A stretch of DNA of 64,000 bases from Takakia lepidozioides (lineage: Eukaryota; Streptophyta; Takakiopsida; Takakiales; Takakiaceae), in assembly GCA_030704615.1 (NCBI GenBank), contig CM060732.1, positions 2,480,001 to 2,544,000 on the forward strand, read 5' to 3'. Positions 51,201 to 61,810 of this stretch are shown piece by piece. Below the pieces are notes generated by a model that was not told the origin of the DNA, ran no database searches, and saw only the letters and a program-made list of their open reading frames with translations. Position 1 is the stretch's first letter; each line of letters begins with the position of its first letter. A program made the position numbers and the translations under genes.

Positions 51201-51737
51201 TGCTGGAGGAGGGAGGGTTTTGTCTTGCACGATCCCGAGTGGTGCCCTTGTGCACTGTCGGCACAGATGTGCCACAAGCTACGGCAATGCCTCCACCCGT
51301 GCCGACTCCCACCCACAAAAAGAGATGGAGAAACAGTGCGCCGTGTCGCTTCGGGTGCAGATCATGAATGTAAGATGGAATCGGCTAGAATTTTGCAGGC
51401 TTGGGTGGCTCGTATCACCGAAGTCCCTGCCCCGGGGTATGGACGGATTTACACAGTGCTGTCTATTGGCTCAATTCTTCATGGCAAAGAATATCAGGTT
51501 ACCGTGGGGAATTTCCCTACTTGCACTTGTCCGGATTTTGTAACGATGCGTGAGGGCGCTCTCGGCATGAGAGGGAAGTGGGTCCCCTGCAAGCATCAAT
51601 ATTACATATACCTTGTAATTATGTGTTGCGATGGTAAGAGAGACCAATTCATTCACCAAGCCACACTAGGCTATGGAGAAGTCATCACCCTTCTGCAGCG
51701 GGACACCTCACGTAGGGCTCCGCCAAATTCTCTTTGA
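48279..51737 (+). pseudogene. Locus C transposase (MULE-like with SWIM finger), lightly broken
   Basis: ATG at 48279. Domains in order: N-terminal region (DDDGFAVV, then KEVYDEVGN after a shift near 48378), acidic SDSSSEDVSE, MDKKHNGHPWCRTKTSNIHN (about 48940), Cys/His domain (FVCRFCKLSPSC, TRACIHMGAHEH), then the catalytic region. First Asp is in LMFDHCKWVKG, second Asp in FMADSAQANFNAV (about 49855), followed by RTCLFHWSQSLARHTKR (CxxH, usual in MULEs). WLVFWHFRYRQW may carry the Glu region. A 128-bp intron lies at 50202-50329. The SWIM finger is CTCPDF...PCKHQYYIY (51532-51605). Breaks: TGA for TGG at 49685-49687, shifts near 49910 and 50050, and a disrupted linker at 50720-51225. Confidence 0.8.
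50202..50329 (+). other. Intron in the locus C transposase
   Basis: ACG|GTAAGC to CATACAG|GAC, phase 0, between FMTT and DMSLEDL. Its position is conserved with the B2 intron. Confidence 0.8.
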
Positions 51738-52104
51738 ACACATACGAGCCATGCCCGCTTCCCATGCTGGTTTCAAGGTTACCGTGTGAAGACTTTGCAT
51801 TTAGGACAAACACATACATTTCGTTCACGGAACCAGGGCAAATGCACATGCCATTCATTGTAAGCGTCTATCTGTGAATTAAAATAAAGTGTGTCAATCA
51901 TTCTGAGCTCAATTCTGCCATATTTTCATATTCCTCTTTTTGTGCAGGCATTGCAGACATGGTGCATGGTGGCCCCCTTTGTTTTGTCCACGGTAATAGG
52001 CCCTCTTCTTGCAATCCTCGCCTATAGGACCTGCTTCTCCAGCAGATTTGTGCCGCTCACGCTTCCTTGAAGCGTGAGCTCAGCTCACGCTTTGCAGCTA
52101 CAAC
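51738..52104. other. Downstream of locus C; no gene
   Basis: AATAAA-type signal (AAAATAAAGTG at about 51881) fits the end of the transposase transcript. 52045-52135 contains GCTCACGC/GCGTGAGC inverted repeats around CGTGAGCTCAGCTCACG. No terminal inverted repeat for locus C was recognised. Confidence 0.45.
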
Positions 52105-52167
52105 GTGAGCTCAGCTCCCAGGCTCACGGGGCTGGGCTCGCGCCGTAGCTACGCTGTTCTGTTTGCC

Positions 52168-55100
52168 ATGAAACAAAACCAACAGTATTTGAGCAGGTCA
52201 TTCACAGAGGAGATCCTGAAAGCTTTGAGGGGAGAGGATGTCGCTTGGGCGGAGTTAATGTACAATGGACTGGTGGATGAGATGAAGAGGTTGCAGGGCA
52301 CTACTGCTAAGTCTCCGATCATTGTGTCTGGTCCAGTCATTGCCCAAATCATTCTTGATTCTTGTATACTTGATACTCGGGAACGTAAAGAGATGGGAGT
52401 GTTTGAGGCAGAAACCACTGCAATTGAAGAGCAGGGCTCTTCACATAGTGAAGGTGGATTGGCAGGGCAACACCGGTCTAAGAGACAGAAGCGGGGTATG
52501 ACTGTAGTGGCGGATCCACTGGCTTCACGGAAATTGCAAGATGATGTATCCCAAGCTCTTGTGCAGGATGGGGCACAGCAGCACAGAGAGCTGTTATTAT
52601 TGGAAGCACGGCCTTCGGAGAGGGAAGAGGAAGTCATTTCGATACCACAGCCACCACAACCAATTGACTCAGTTGTTTTAGAGGTTCCACAGTTAGTACA
52701 TGCTATGACATCACCCCCAATTGCTCTGGAAGGAGAGGTTGGACATTCCCACTACAGAGCAGGTCGTGGCCGAAATTGAGAAGGGTGACCTTCTCTATGA
52801 AAACTCTGGCTTGGTAAGGGAATCAGTAGTTCCAGAGGTGCAGCGGTTGTCTAGGGAAAACCCTGCTGTGCATGTAATACCCACACCTATGATGGAGGTA
52901 CCAGGGGTAGAATATCAAGACACTGCAGCACCTGTGGAGGATGAGGTGGTTCAGGAAGAGAATCTGGTGGGGCAATGGCCTGAATGGTTGGTGAGGCATC
53001 ATATTGTGGAGGATCAGAGAGAACAACAGCAAGTTCACCATGATGACCCTCAGCAGGCCATGCTTATGAGTTCCATAAGCAGGACACTTTAATTTGTTGG
53101 GCACTTATGTGAAATCCCATGTTCCATCTACCCAATTGGCAGCTTTGAGGGAGGAACTCAGGAAAGAGTTTGAGGCTCGAATTGCCACTGAGTGTGCTAA
53201 CAAGGTAGATGAGGAGGTCAATCTCAAGTTACAGCAAGAGTTGGAGGACACAAAGGCTGCTTTGCAGTTGGCCAAGGGACATTTGATTGAAACAGGCCTC
53301 GAGCAGGACTAGTTGCATGAAGCACATAAGCAACAGTTATACCAAATGCAGGTGAAGCATGAGGGCAAGTTACAAGAAGTGAATGTACTACATACAGAGT
53401 TGCAGGCAGTATATGAGAGGATGAACATACAATGTGCTACACTCACAACTACTCTTGAGCAAACTGCATTAGAAGTTAACAAACAAGGGGAGAGATGTAT
53501 GAAGGCAGAAGCAGAGATAATAGAGCAAGCGAAACTCATAGTTGATATGAAGAATACAATCTGTCACAATGAGAATACTTTCAAACAATACCAACAGGTT
53601 GAGGCTGACCAGGAGAGGTACATCCTGGAGTTGCAACAAACAGTCATGGTCAATAGAAATGAACTCTCTGTGGCTAACAAGGCTTGGAAGGAAGCCAATA
53701 ATCTGGCTGCTGCCTATGCTGGTCTGGTTGAACCTCATGCAAAGCGCATGGAAGCTTTACAGCAGCAGTTAGATGTGTACAGACTCACGGAGGAGCAGAC
53801 TCTTAGGGGTGCCACACACAACTTGGTGGATAACCACCTTATCCAGGTCTGGTTAGCACAAGGGCCGGTAAAAGGCAAAGCACCACGGAAGCTCACCCAG
53901 GGCGAGATGAATGAGCTCAGACTCCAGGTGCAGAATATTGCCACAACTACTATAGACAATGTCTATAGTAGGATAGCGGAGCTACATGAGGATGTAGAAG
54001 GTCTGCAGACTCAGGTGGATGACCTGAGTTCAAATATTGTGGGGTGCAGGAGATGCCAGTGGTAGAAGGGCCAATGGTACCAATATCACAGCAAGTGGCT
54101 GTGCAGGTAGCTGACCCTGTTGTTACTACAGCCACACCAAAGCCTGAGGTATGGGGGGATGCTGCTTTTAACCCACCTAAGACTCATGCTGCACGGGAGT
54201 ACAGTCGGGCTATGATTATGCCCTTCAACCAAATTCCCCTTGTGTTGGATTTGGCTTGGAAGGAATTTAGTCCTCCGCAGTCGTTGGCACATTACTACCA
54301 GATCATGCGCATTTGGCTGCCAGCGGCAACTCGGACTAAGGTTCTTCCGAACAATCGACCCATTGAGGATCATCACTTTGCCAGGTATTGGTCTGAGGCA
54401 AGTACCATGCTGAAGGAATTAATTGCCGTCCAAGTTGTACATGGGTACATCTATACCAAGACCAAGGAGGTATCTAGTATTGTCATGGGCTGTGGATTAT
54501 ACTATGCTGCTTGTTTTCTGGCACGCTATCACATTGAGCAGCAAAAGATGCAATCACGATTTCTGAGTTATTCCAGTGGGGATCATTGGGTCTTACCTTC
54601 AGTGCCACCTCATATGTACCTATATGATACAAAAGTTATGATGCAAAAGGATTCACAACTTCGTTCATGGTTTCATTCGGCTTGGAATAATTTGACAACA
54701 CAGAAATTCGGCCCGGAGGATATTTTTTTTAAGGGACATGAAGCCTGGAGATACTTACACTGTTCCAAAGTCATTGGCACACCTCTCACCTATACGGATA
54801 ACGAGTTCAGGGTGTTCACTAATTTTGCCATTAAGCGCTTACAGCAAGTTGTACAGTTTAAACTTCCAGACATGGTGGGACCACATTGTATGCCACACAG
54901 GATTCCAGTTAAAGTTCGGCCGTTAAACACCTCAGGGGGGACGAGGATTCTGATACTACTGTTTTCTTCTTCTGCGGACTCTTTGACATGGCCGAAGACT
55001 ATGCACTTCAGATGGCAGAGAAGAAACGACGGGGATCTCCTATGCCTGAGAGATTACCTCGTTATTAGCCAAAGGAGGGTCAGACATTTCGAGGTAGTGC

Positions 55101-55222
55101 TCAATCATCTCCATCAGCCAGTGATAGGACTCGGGCTCGCACACGGAGTCCTTCACGAGACTCTCACCGTCAAAAGGGTTCTCGCTCACAAAGGTTTGCT
55201 AATCCCAAACAGTAAACCGTGA
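52168..55222 (+). pseudogene. Large broken retroelement-like coding region
   Basis: A first frame from ATG 52168 (MKQNQQYLSRSFTEEILKAL) runs to 52779. It continues by shift at 52721-53092, then 53094-53312 and, after one TAG, 53313-54065, then 54044-55222. The middle part is a long coiled coil (LQEVNVLHTELQAVYERMN, ILELQQTVMVNRNELSVANK). The last part is globular (HYYQIMRIWLPAATRTKVLP, GCGLYYAACFLARYHIEQQK) and then Arg-rich. I recognise no enzyme motif. A purine tract GAGAGGGGAGGGGTAAA followed by TGTTAGGG directly after the end (55236-55260) looks like a polypurine tract and LTR start, so I interpret it as a non-autonomous LTR element carrying its own protein. Confidence 0.5.
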
Positions 55223-55235
55223 GGACACGGCTTTT

Positions 55236-55252
55236 TGAGAGGGGAGGGGTAA
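55236..55252 (+). promoter_or_regulatory. Candidate polypurine tract before an LTR start
   Basis: GAGAGGGGAGGGGTAAA is followed at once by TGTTAGGGCTGC. The right end of the presumed LTR was not found. Confidence 0.4.
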
Positions 55253-55365
55253 ATGTTAGGGCTGCTTGGGACTTAGACGCTTTTTAATGGTTCTGTAGGG
55301 TACCCTTAATTTTTGCACAGACTGAGACCAACAGGAGCTTTAGGGGTGGCAGCAACAGGCTTTAG

Positions 55366-55530
55366 GGGGGTCACACAGCCCAACACAGCTTCACACAGCC
55401 AGTCACAGCCCGACATAGCCCGGCACAACCAGTCACAGCTTTGCACAGCCAGTCACAGCCGGCACAGCCTGACACAGCTTCACACAGCCAGTCACAACTC
55501 GGCACAGCTTGACACAGCCTGTCACAGTAC
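55366..55530 (+). repeat. CACAGCC minisatellite
   Basis: CACAGCC or CACAACC/CATAGCC occurs about every 9-10 bases (GTCACAGCCCGACATAGCCC, AGTCACAGCCGGCACAGCC). The frame at 55313-55534 only translates this repeat. Confidence 0.85.
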
Positions 55531-55559
55531 ATAGGGACTTACAGGTAGATGAGGAGAGC

Positions 55560-56500
55560 GGCAACGGAAAGAGGATCACTTCAAGGGGAGCGCTTCTTGG
55601 ACATGCATGAGAGGAGATCAGGCGGAGAGCAAGAAGGAGAGCACAGAGAAGCGGGAGAGATGAACAGTAGATGCTTGTTACATGCAAAGCTGTAGTGATA
55701 CTGTAGGGCAAATTATTGTCATCATGGCATAGACCTGATAACTGATAAATCATAATCTGATACTTATTCGATACAGTCGCACTGTGTAGAGAGACAGGAG
55801 TGAAGCTGTGGAATGAATGCATGATTAACTGGAATTTAGTAGATACTGAAGCAATCTGATGCTTCAGTATACACGGTAAGGTAAACTGATAACATGAAGG
55901 CGAGAAGGAATACAAATAGGAAGCACAACCATGATACACTAGTTGCAGGTCATGACTGATTGTTCTGAGCGGGCTGAGTGCTTAGAGATATCCAACTCTT
56001 CTATCTTGGAGTTTCCACCTCGGATAGCGAAGGGATGGGTGAGTAAAAGCCGCACGACACTTTGGTGGATCTGAGGTCCATGTGTAGAACGCATGTGCAA
56101 AATTGAAGTGGGTTGTGTCATTGTGCATGTAGAAGAGTGGTAAGAGTCAGTACCAGGGGCATAGGATGCTGGAATATTATGAGAAGTTGTACAATTTGGA
56201 AGAGTGTTGAGGTGTAAAAGTGGGGAGGGTGTGAGGGTGGAGCAGTGGGGGGGTGGATCAGGGGGGTGTGTACTGGGGTTGTGGGTGTTGATGGCAGGCA
56301 TGGCGAGAAGAAGAATTTCTATTGGATGGGGGGTCCAAAATTCGGAATAATGAGCATGGAGCCAGCAGCCGCCATGCAAGGAAGAAGGGTGGCTTGAAGG
56401 CCAGATGACCTTTCTCCAACAGGGAGAACTTGCAGTACCTGCATTCAAAAAACCCACAGAGAATCAGGTCTCGGGAATGAGGTTCATGTTTCGGCAACAA
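55560..56500. other. No gene identified
   Basis: AT-rich to 55950 with no persistent frame; then GTG-rich DNA (GGGGGTGGATCAGGGGGGTG). It may be LTR or 3' sequence of the element before it. Nothing firm. Confidence 0.3.
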
Positions 56501-56504
56501 ATTG

Positions 56505-56875
56505 TAAAAATGACGCCGAATTTCCATGCGGGGGGGTGCCCACTGCTCCCGGCTCCCCAGGGTGCCGGGCAACAAATCTGGAAATTCGGCACCATTTTTC
56601 CAAGATGGGTCCCAAAGTGACTAAGTCCCACACGGGTTTGGCCCGCAACTTGGAAAAATGGCGTTGAATTTTCAGTTCTGGGGGACAAAAATTTCTAAGT
56701 CCATGGGGTGGTTGGCACCGAAACTGGAAATTTGGTGCCATTTTTCTAGGTTGTGGGCCAGACCCGTGTGGGACTTACCCACGTTGAGACCCATCCTGGA
56801 AAAATGGCGCCGAATTTCCAGTTCAGGGCCCCGGAAATGGCTAAGTCCCGGGGGTGGCTAGCCGAGCAGCAGAGA
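56505..56875. repeat. Diverged remnant of a B-type array (subtype 3)
   Basis: About five units in alternating orientation carry AAAAATGGCGCCGAATTTCC or variants (TGACGCC, TGGCGTT, TTGGTGCCATTTTTC) with GGCTAAGTCCC and GTGTGGGACTTA spacers. It is the same design as 11155-12090 but with many substitutions, and without either B gene nearby. Confidence 0.75.
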
Positions 56876-57556
56876 GGGGAGAGGGCTTGATGCGGTGGTG
56901 CACGTTGAAGTTATGGGAGGTAGAGTAGCGTGTGGATAGTTGTGGGTGCAGTAACTGGGAGGTAATTAGATGAAGAAGTGAGCTAAGCAAATTGTGCTGA
57001 ATTTGGAGGAACTGTATACGCCCATACCTCCATATGGGGCAGTCCACCTGTGAAATGTAAACAAAGGGGGGCCAAGCAGGGGGTAAGATCTGCTGGTGGG
57101 GGGGGGGGGGGTTATGGGAATTGTGGAGTAAGGGTGAGTATGCTCCTGTAGATAGGTGGAGTTCGGACCTGATGAGGGGTGACGTACGTCCCAGCTCCGT
57201 AGCCTACTCCATTGTATCTGAGTGGTGTTGCTCTTTGCCTCGGTGCGAAGTAGAAAATCGTCTCACCATAGATGCGTCCATTGGGGGCGGAAGAGGTCTA
57301 GAGAGGTGCTCCATTTTTTTAGTGCGCTGCAGCATGTCGCACTGTGTAATTGGAGAGACTGTAATCAGGCTGTAATAATCATAGATTTGAGACTTATAAT
57401 TTGTTGTCCCACAGGGGCTGGAAGCATGGAAGTTGTAGCTGAAAAGCTGTTGTCCGTTGTGGCTTGAGAATCGCGTTTGGGGGTGGGCCGTTAGAGTGTT
57501 GCCTGGATACCCTGTCTGAGTAGTCATAACCATCCAAAGAGAAGGGGGGTGGGGGG

Positions 57557-57993
57557 TGTAACAAGGTAGAATCTAGAAGGTTCTAGATGGAGGAGGAAAG
57601 TTCCCTAGAAGTTTGCAGAATAACTAGGAAGGATCCTAAGAAGTTTGACTTAAGGAAGTTTGACTTGAGGCTCTCAAGTCAAACCTCTAAGATATTCATA
57701 TTATGGAGAGTAGGTCAAATCTTTGATAAAGTCATATTGTAGAGAATATGTCAAACCTATGAAGGTTGACTTTAACAAGTATCTTTGATAAAGTCGTATT
57801 GTGAAGAATATGTCAAACCTAGGAAGGTTTACTTTAGGAAGCTTTGACTTGAGGCTCTTAAGTCAAACCTTTAAAATAATCATATTGTGAAGGGTATATA
57901 AACTTGCAATAAAAGCCTAGAAGGCATCGAGTTGTTTTGGGAAAAAGTTGAGAAGTACTTCTATTCTACTTTGTGTAGATCTTGGGTGTTACA
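57557..57993 (+). repeat. LTR of a second Ty3 family
   Basis: Starts TGTAACAAGG and ends GGTGTTACA, giving TGTAACA/TGTTACA ends. It contains repeated AGTCAAACCT motifs, a TATA box (GGTATATAAACTTG at about 57894) and CAATAAAAG. A G-rich tract (AAGAGAAGGGGGGTGGGGGG) precedes it and a primer-binding site follows it. Confidence 0.75.
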
Positions 57994-57994
57994 A

Positions 57995-58006
57995 TGGTAT
58001 CAGAGC
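57995..58006 (+). promoter_or_regulatory. Primer-binding site (initiator-Met tRNA)
   Basis: TGGTATCAGAGC one base after the LTR end. Confidence 0.9.
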
Positions 58007-58153
58007 CTAGTCTTTCTTAAAGTTGGGAGTGAATACCTTCTTTAGGATGATTCGATTAAGATGTTTTTTTTATTAGAGATTTTTGTTGTTAATACTTTTA
58101 AGTGCTGAATAGATAGTAGTGATGGTGCGCCATAACGATAGTATAAAAATTTT

Positions 58154-58354
58154 ATGGACTTAAATCAACCCCCTTTCCGTGATTTTCCTTCGGAGTGTGA
58201 GTTTAAAATTATATGTCGTCGTAAAGCAGAAATTAGAGATATGATAGTACAGAGATTTGGAGAGGAACAATATCAAGAAGTGTTACAAAACCCACGACCT
58301 GTCGTCTTTCCTATAATTAGAAATTGGAAGGTATACATATGTGTATATACATAG
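58154..58354 (+). CDS. Small leader ORF 1 of the second Ty3 element
   Basis: A 66-residue frame starting MDLNQPPFRDFPSECEFKII, with FGEEQYQEVLQNPRPVVFPI near its end. It is between the primer-binding site and gag, and resembles the next ORF in layout and in the FGxE...VxP-I phrase. Unknown function; it could be a chance frame. Confidence 0.35.
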   Translation: MDLNQPPFRDFPSECEFKIICRRKAEIRDMIVQRFGEEQYQEVLQNPRPVVFPIIRNWKVYICVYT

Positions 58355-58357
58355 CTC

Positions 58358-58573
58358 ATGGATCGAGGTAGACATTTTCCGCCTAATTTTCCACCGCCAA
58401 ATGTATTTAGTATCAATGTGCGCGCCATCGACAAGCATCATCTTGTGAGATTTTTAGTTGCAGAATTTGGGGTAGAATTCATGAACCTTGTCATGAGTTC
58501 AGACGTCCCTTTTGTATTACCAATAGTCACGTACGGGATGGTTTGGGATTGCACTATTTACATACTGTATTAG
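58358..58573 (+). CDS. Small leader ORF 2 of the second Ty3 element
   Basis: A 71-residue frame starting MDRGRHFPPNFPPPNVFSIN, with FGVEFMNLVMSSDVPFVLPI near its end. It parallels ORF 1 (Phe-Pro-rich head, then FG-E block, then V-P-I), separated by 3 bases, suggesting an old tandem duplication. Confidence 0.35.
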   Translation: MDRGRHFPPNFPPPNVFSINVRAIDKHHLVRFLVAEFGVEFMNLVMSSDVPFVLPIVTYGMVWDCTIYILY

Positions 58574-58645
58574 GATAAGAGAATAGAGATAATATACATT
58601 AATTTTAGAAGACAAACACCACGAAGGAAGTAGTAGTGGAGCAAG

Positions 58646-59250
58646 ATGGCGGACAATGAAGAAATGGTGGACAACGTACACACTACTCATCAAGCCAATG
58701 ATCAGACGGTGTGGATAATGGAGCGCTTACACGAATTGCAGAATGCTCTTGTCACGACCCAACAACAAAACAACGTGTTGATGGAGGAGCTTAAACAAGT
58801 GAGATAATCAACCGCCCCAAGACTGGTTGCTGATGGGTCGGATACGTTGCTGCAAAAGATGACCAAGACATGCAAGGTCGAGCCGTATAAATGAAGTCGC
58901 GCAATGGGAGTGCTAGAAGGATGGATTTATCGAATGGAGGTACATCTGTCATATTTCCTTACATCAAGTGATTTGGACCATAGAATGTTCATACGATCTT
59001 TTCTACTCGACAATGCTTCAACATGGTTACAGACATGGGAGAGAAGACAAATTTCAAAAGGAGAACTTTTACTATGGAGCACCTTGAAAGCGAGACTGCT
59101 CCAACAATTCAAGGCAGTAGATGCTGTTACAACTGCTCGAATGACTTATAGAACTTGGAACAACGTGGGAGTGTGCAAAATTACATTGAGGATTTTTTGA
59201 ATCTTCAGGTCCAAATCGAAGACATGAGTCCTGCAGAAGCTTTAGACAAC
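58646..59250 (+). pseudogene. Gag of the second Ty3 element, broken
   Basis: ATG at 58646 (MADNEEMVDNVHTTHQANDQ), then a coiled-coil-like Gln-rich stretch, a TAA near 58805 and another stop near 58891. The frame continues at 58904 with the gag core (VLEGWIYRMEVHLSYF, DNASTWLQTWERR, LKARLLQQFK). Identity stops at about 59255, where the DNA turns into minus-strand reverse transcriptase. Confidence 0.75.
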
Positions 59251-60839
59251 TTCAAAAGATGATTGCTGAATAGCTTCTATTTTCTCACTCATTACCTCAA
59301 TTCCCTTCATACTCACGCGATGCCCAAGATAATCTACTTCTTGTTTTCCAAACTCACATTTAGATGCTTTGGTATATAGCTGATTCTCACGGAGAACTTG
59401 TAATACTTGTTTGAGGTGGTTTCTATGCTTGACAAGGCTGTTACTATAGATCAGAATATCATCTATCACAAATCTATCTAAGAATGGGCGAAAGATATCA
59501 TTCATGAGGCCCATGAATGTGGCTGGGGCATTGGTGAGACCAAATGGCATAACCATGTATTCAAAATGTCAATACCTAGTGCGGAAAGCAGTCTTATATA
59601 CATCTTCATCAGCGACTCGAATTTGGTTGTATCCACTCCTCAGATCAAGCTTCGTAAAGTATTTTGCTCCTCGCAGTTGGTCAAATAGATAGTCCATGCG
59701 TGGTAACGGGTACTTGTTCTTCACTGTCTGCTGGTTGAGTGCTCGATAATCAATGCACATGCGCATTGCTCCAACTTTTTTCTTCACAAACAACACCGGC
59801 GCTCCATACGGGGGTACACTTGGTCTTATAAAGTCTTTTGATAGTAGGTCCTTGATTTGAGCCTTACATTCTTCCAACTCGTTTGGTGCTAATCGATAAG
59901 GGACTTTACAAGAAGGAGTACTACTTGGAACAACCTCAATCTTATGATCTACTCTTATCTTTGGCGGAAGCCGTGCTGGTAGATCATCTGGAAAGACATC
60001 TTTGAACTCTTTCAATACACTCTGTAATTCTATAAGGACCTCACTTATGTCTTTTTTCGGATTTTCCACGTCTCTTATTAAACCTACAAATAATAAGTCT
60101 TTCTTACATATAGCTGTAGTACCTATAACAAATGATGGTAGGTTTCGATATGGTGTCCTCACTCGATCTCCCCATATTTTCCAATTCTGGGTTTTGACTA
60201 TATTTCTACGTCAATCAACATCAGGGTTGTGAGATTCCATCCAAGGCATGCATAATATTACGTCATATCGAGCCAAACTGACCACTCGCCATTCTAAGGT
60301 TTCTCTATATTTACCAATCGACAACTCTATGTTTTTAGGTAGTGTCTCAATGGCCTCTGTATGTCCATTTGACATTTCTACTTCCTCTTTTTCATCCTTT
60401 TCTAAGGGGAGTCCTAATTTCAAGGCAGCCTTTCTAGATAAGAAGTTTTCTGTTGCCCCAGGGTCTATTAACACTCTCACATGAATACCTTCCAAGGTTC
60501 CATCTGCCACAATTAACTGCGTCTCTTTCTTGCCCGCATGATTGATTTGTCTCTTCTCCTTGTAGGGCCCCTCTCCTCTCCTCTTCTTTGTAGAACCAGT
60601 AAGACCACGAGGTCTACTTACTGGTTGTCCTCATTTTCCTACTCACTGTGATGTTCGTTATCTTCTCCTCTCCTTAAATTGTTAAGAGGTTTTCGATAAG
60701 TTTGTCGATTATACCTTCCACTTCGGCAGTTGGCTGCAAGATGTTCGTATTTTCCACAGTTGTAATATTGTCGAGTTTCCCTTTGTCCTTCTGTTCGTGA
60801 GAATGTTGAGGAGGTCATATTCTTGTCATTCAATTTCAT
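59250..60839 (-). pseudogene. Zinc knuckle, protease and reverse transcriptase of a Ty3 element, inverted
   Basis: On the minus strand from 60839: YYNCGKYEHLAANC knuckle (first Cys lost), protease with LIDPGATENF where DSGA or DTGA is usual (60510-60211), then reverse transcriptase ([32 protein letters not shown]). After a stop near 59569 it continues with [20 protein letters not shown] and [11 protein letters not shown], which has lost residues before the catalytic YIDD, so IDD only. It ends at 59250, back-to-back with the plus-strand gag. It has no chromodomain integrase attached. Confidence 0.85.
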
Positions 60840-60931
60840 TCGCCGCTATGTGTTATCTTCCCCATATCTGATTCCCGACCTATTTCTTTGAGAGTATTGG
60901 AAGTTATCCCGTCTTCGAAGATTCCCAAGGC

Positions 60932-61810
60932 GATCCAAAGTTTACGAGTAAATTTTGGAGGGCACTTTGGAAGAAGATGGGGACGAGGCTGAAGATGAGC
61001 ACCGCCTTCCGACCTACGACGGACGGCCAAACGGAAAGAGTGAATTCCGTAGTGAAGCAATTCTTGCGGAATTACGTGTCGGCAGACCAATCAGACTGGA
61101 TGGAACACTTAGACGCGGCAGAGTTCTGTTATAATAACACAAAACACTCCGCAACGGGAGTTTCCCCTTTCGTATTGGTCTATGGAAAAGCACCTCTGGT
61201 GCCGACAAGTTGGGCCGCCCAGGACGTTGAGGAACCGGCAGTAGCGGCGGTACTGGAAGAACGCGAGTGTTTGTTGAAGCTCGCAAAGTACAATATTGCC
61301 AAAGCTAGGAAACGGTATGAAAGGCAGGCGAATCGGAAGCGGAGGGAAGTGAAGTTTGAGGCAGGCACAGAGGTCTGGTTGAACATCAAGAATTTCCGAC
61401 TACCTCCGGAAGTGAGTCCGAAGTTCGTACCTCCGTATGCGGGACCCTTTCGCATTCGGAAGGTTATGAATGAGGATGTGTATGAATTGGAGCTGCCGGC
61501 AAACAGCAAGGTGCACCCAGTATTCCATGTCTCCCTTTTGAAGCCTTACTTCAAAGACGAAGCGCGTCCGAATCGGCATCAAGTGTTGCGTCCGCCACCT
61601 ATGCTGTTGGATCATGAAAATGAACCTGAGTACGAGGTGGAGGCAATACTTAAGTCGAGGAGGTTCAGGAACCGAGAAACGGAGTATCTCGTCAAATGGA
61701 AGGGCTATCATCATGTGGAGGCATCTTGGGTGCGTGCCTCACAAATGGGAAACGTATCCGAGGCGGTTGCAGCTTTCGAAGGGCGACCTCAAAAGCGGAA
61801 GAAGCGTTGA
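60932..61810 (+). pseudogene. Chromovirus integrase C-terminal part with chromodomain
   Basis: The open frame runs from DPKFTSKFWRALWKKM through TTDGQTERVN (catalytic Glu) and the GPFRIRKVMN block to the chromodomain (YEVEAILKSRRF, EYLVKWKGYHHVEASWVRAS) and the RPQKRKKR tail. Relative to 22640-24148 the tail lacks two residues (RPQKRKKR versus RPFRKRKKR region). The integrase zinc finger and first Asp are missing, so it is not functional. Confidence 0.85.

Noticed and set aside
55313-55534. A 73-aa ORF of repeated His-Ser-Gln peptides.
   Set aside because: Translation of the CACAGCC minisatellite.
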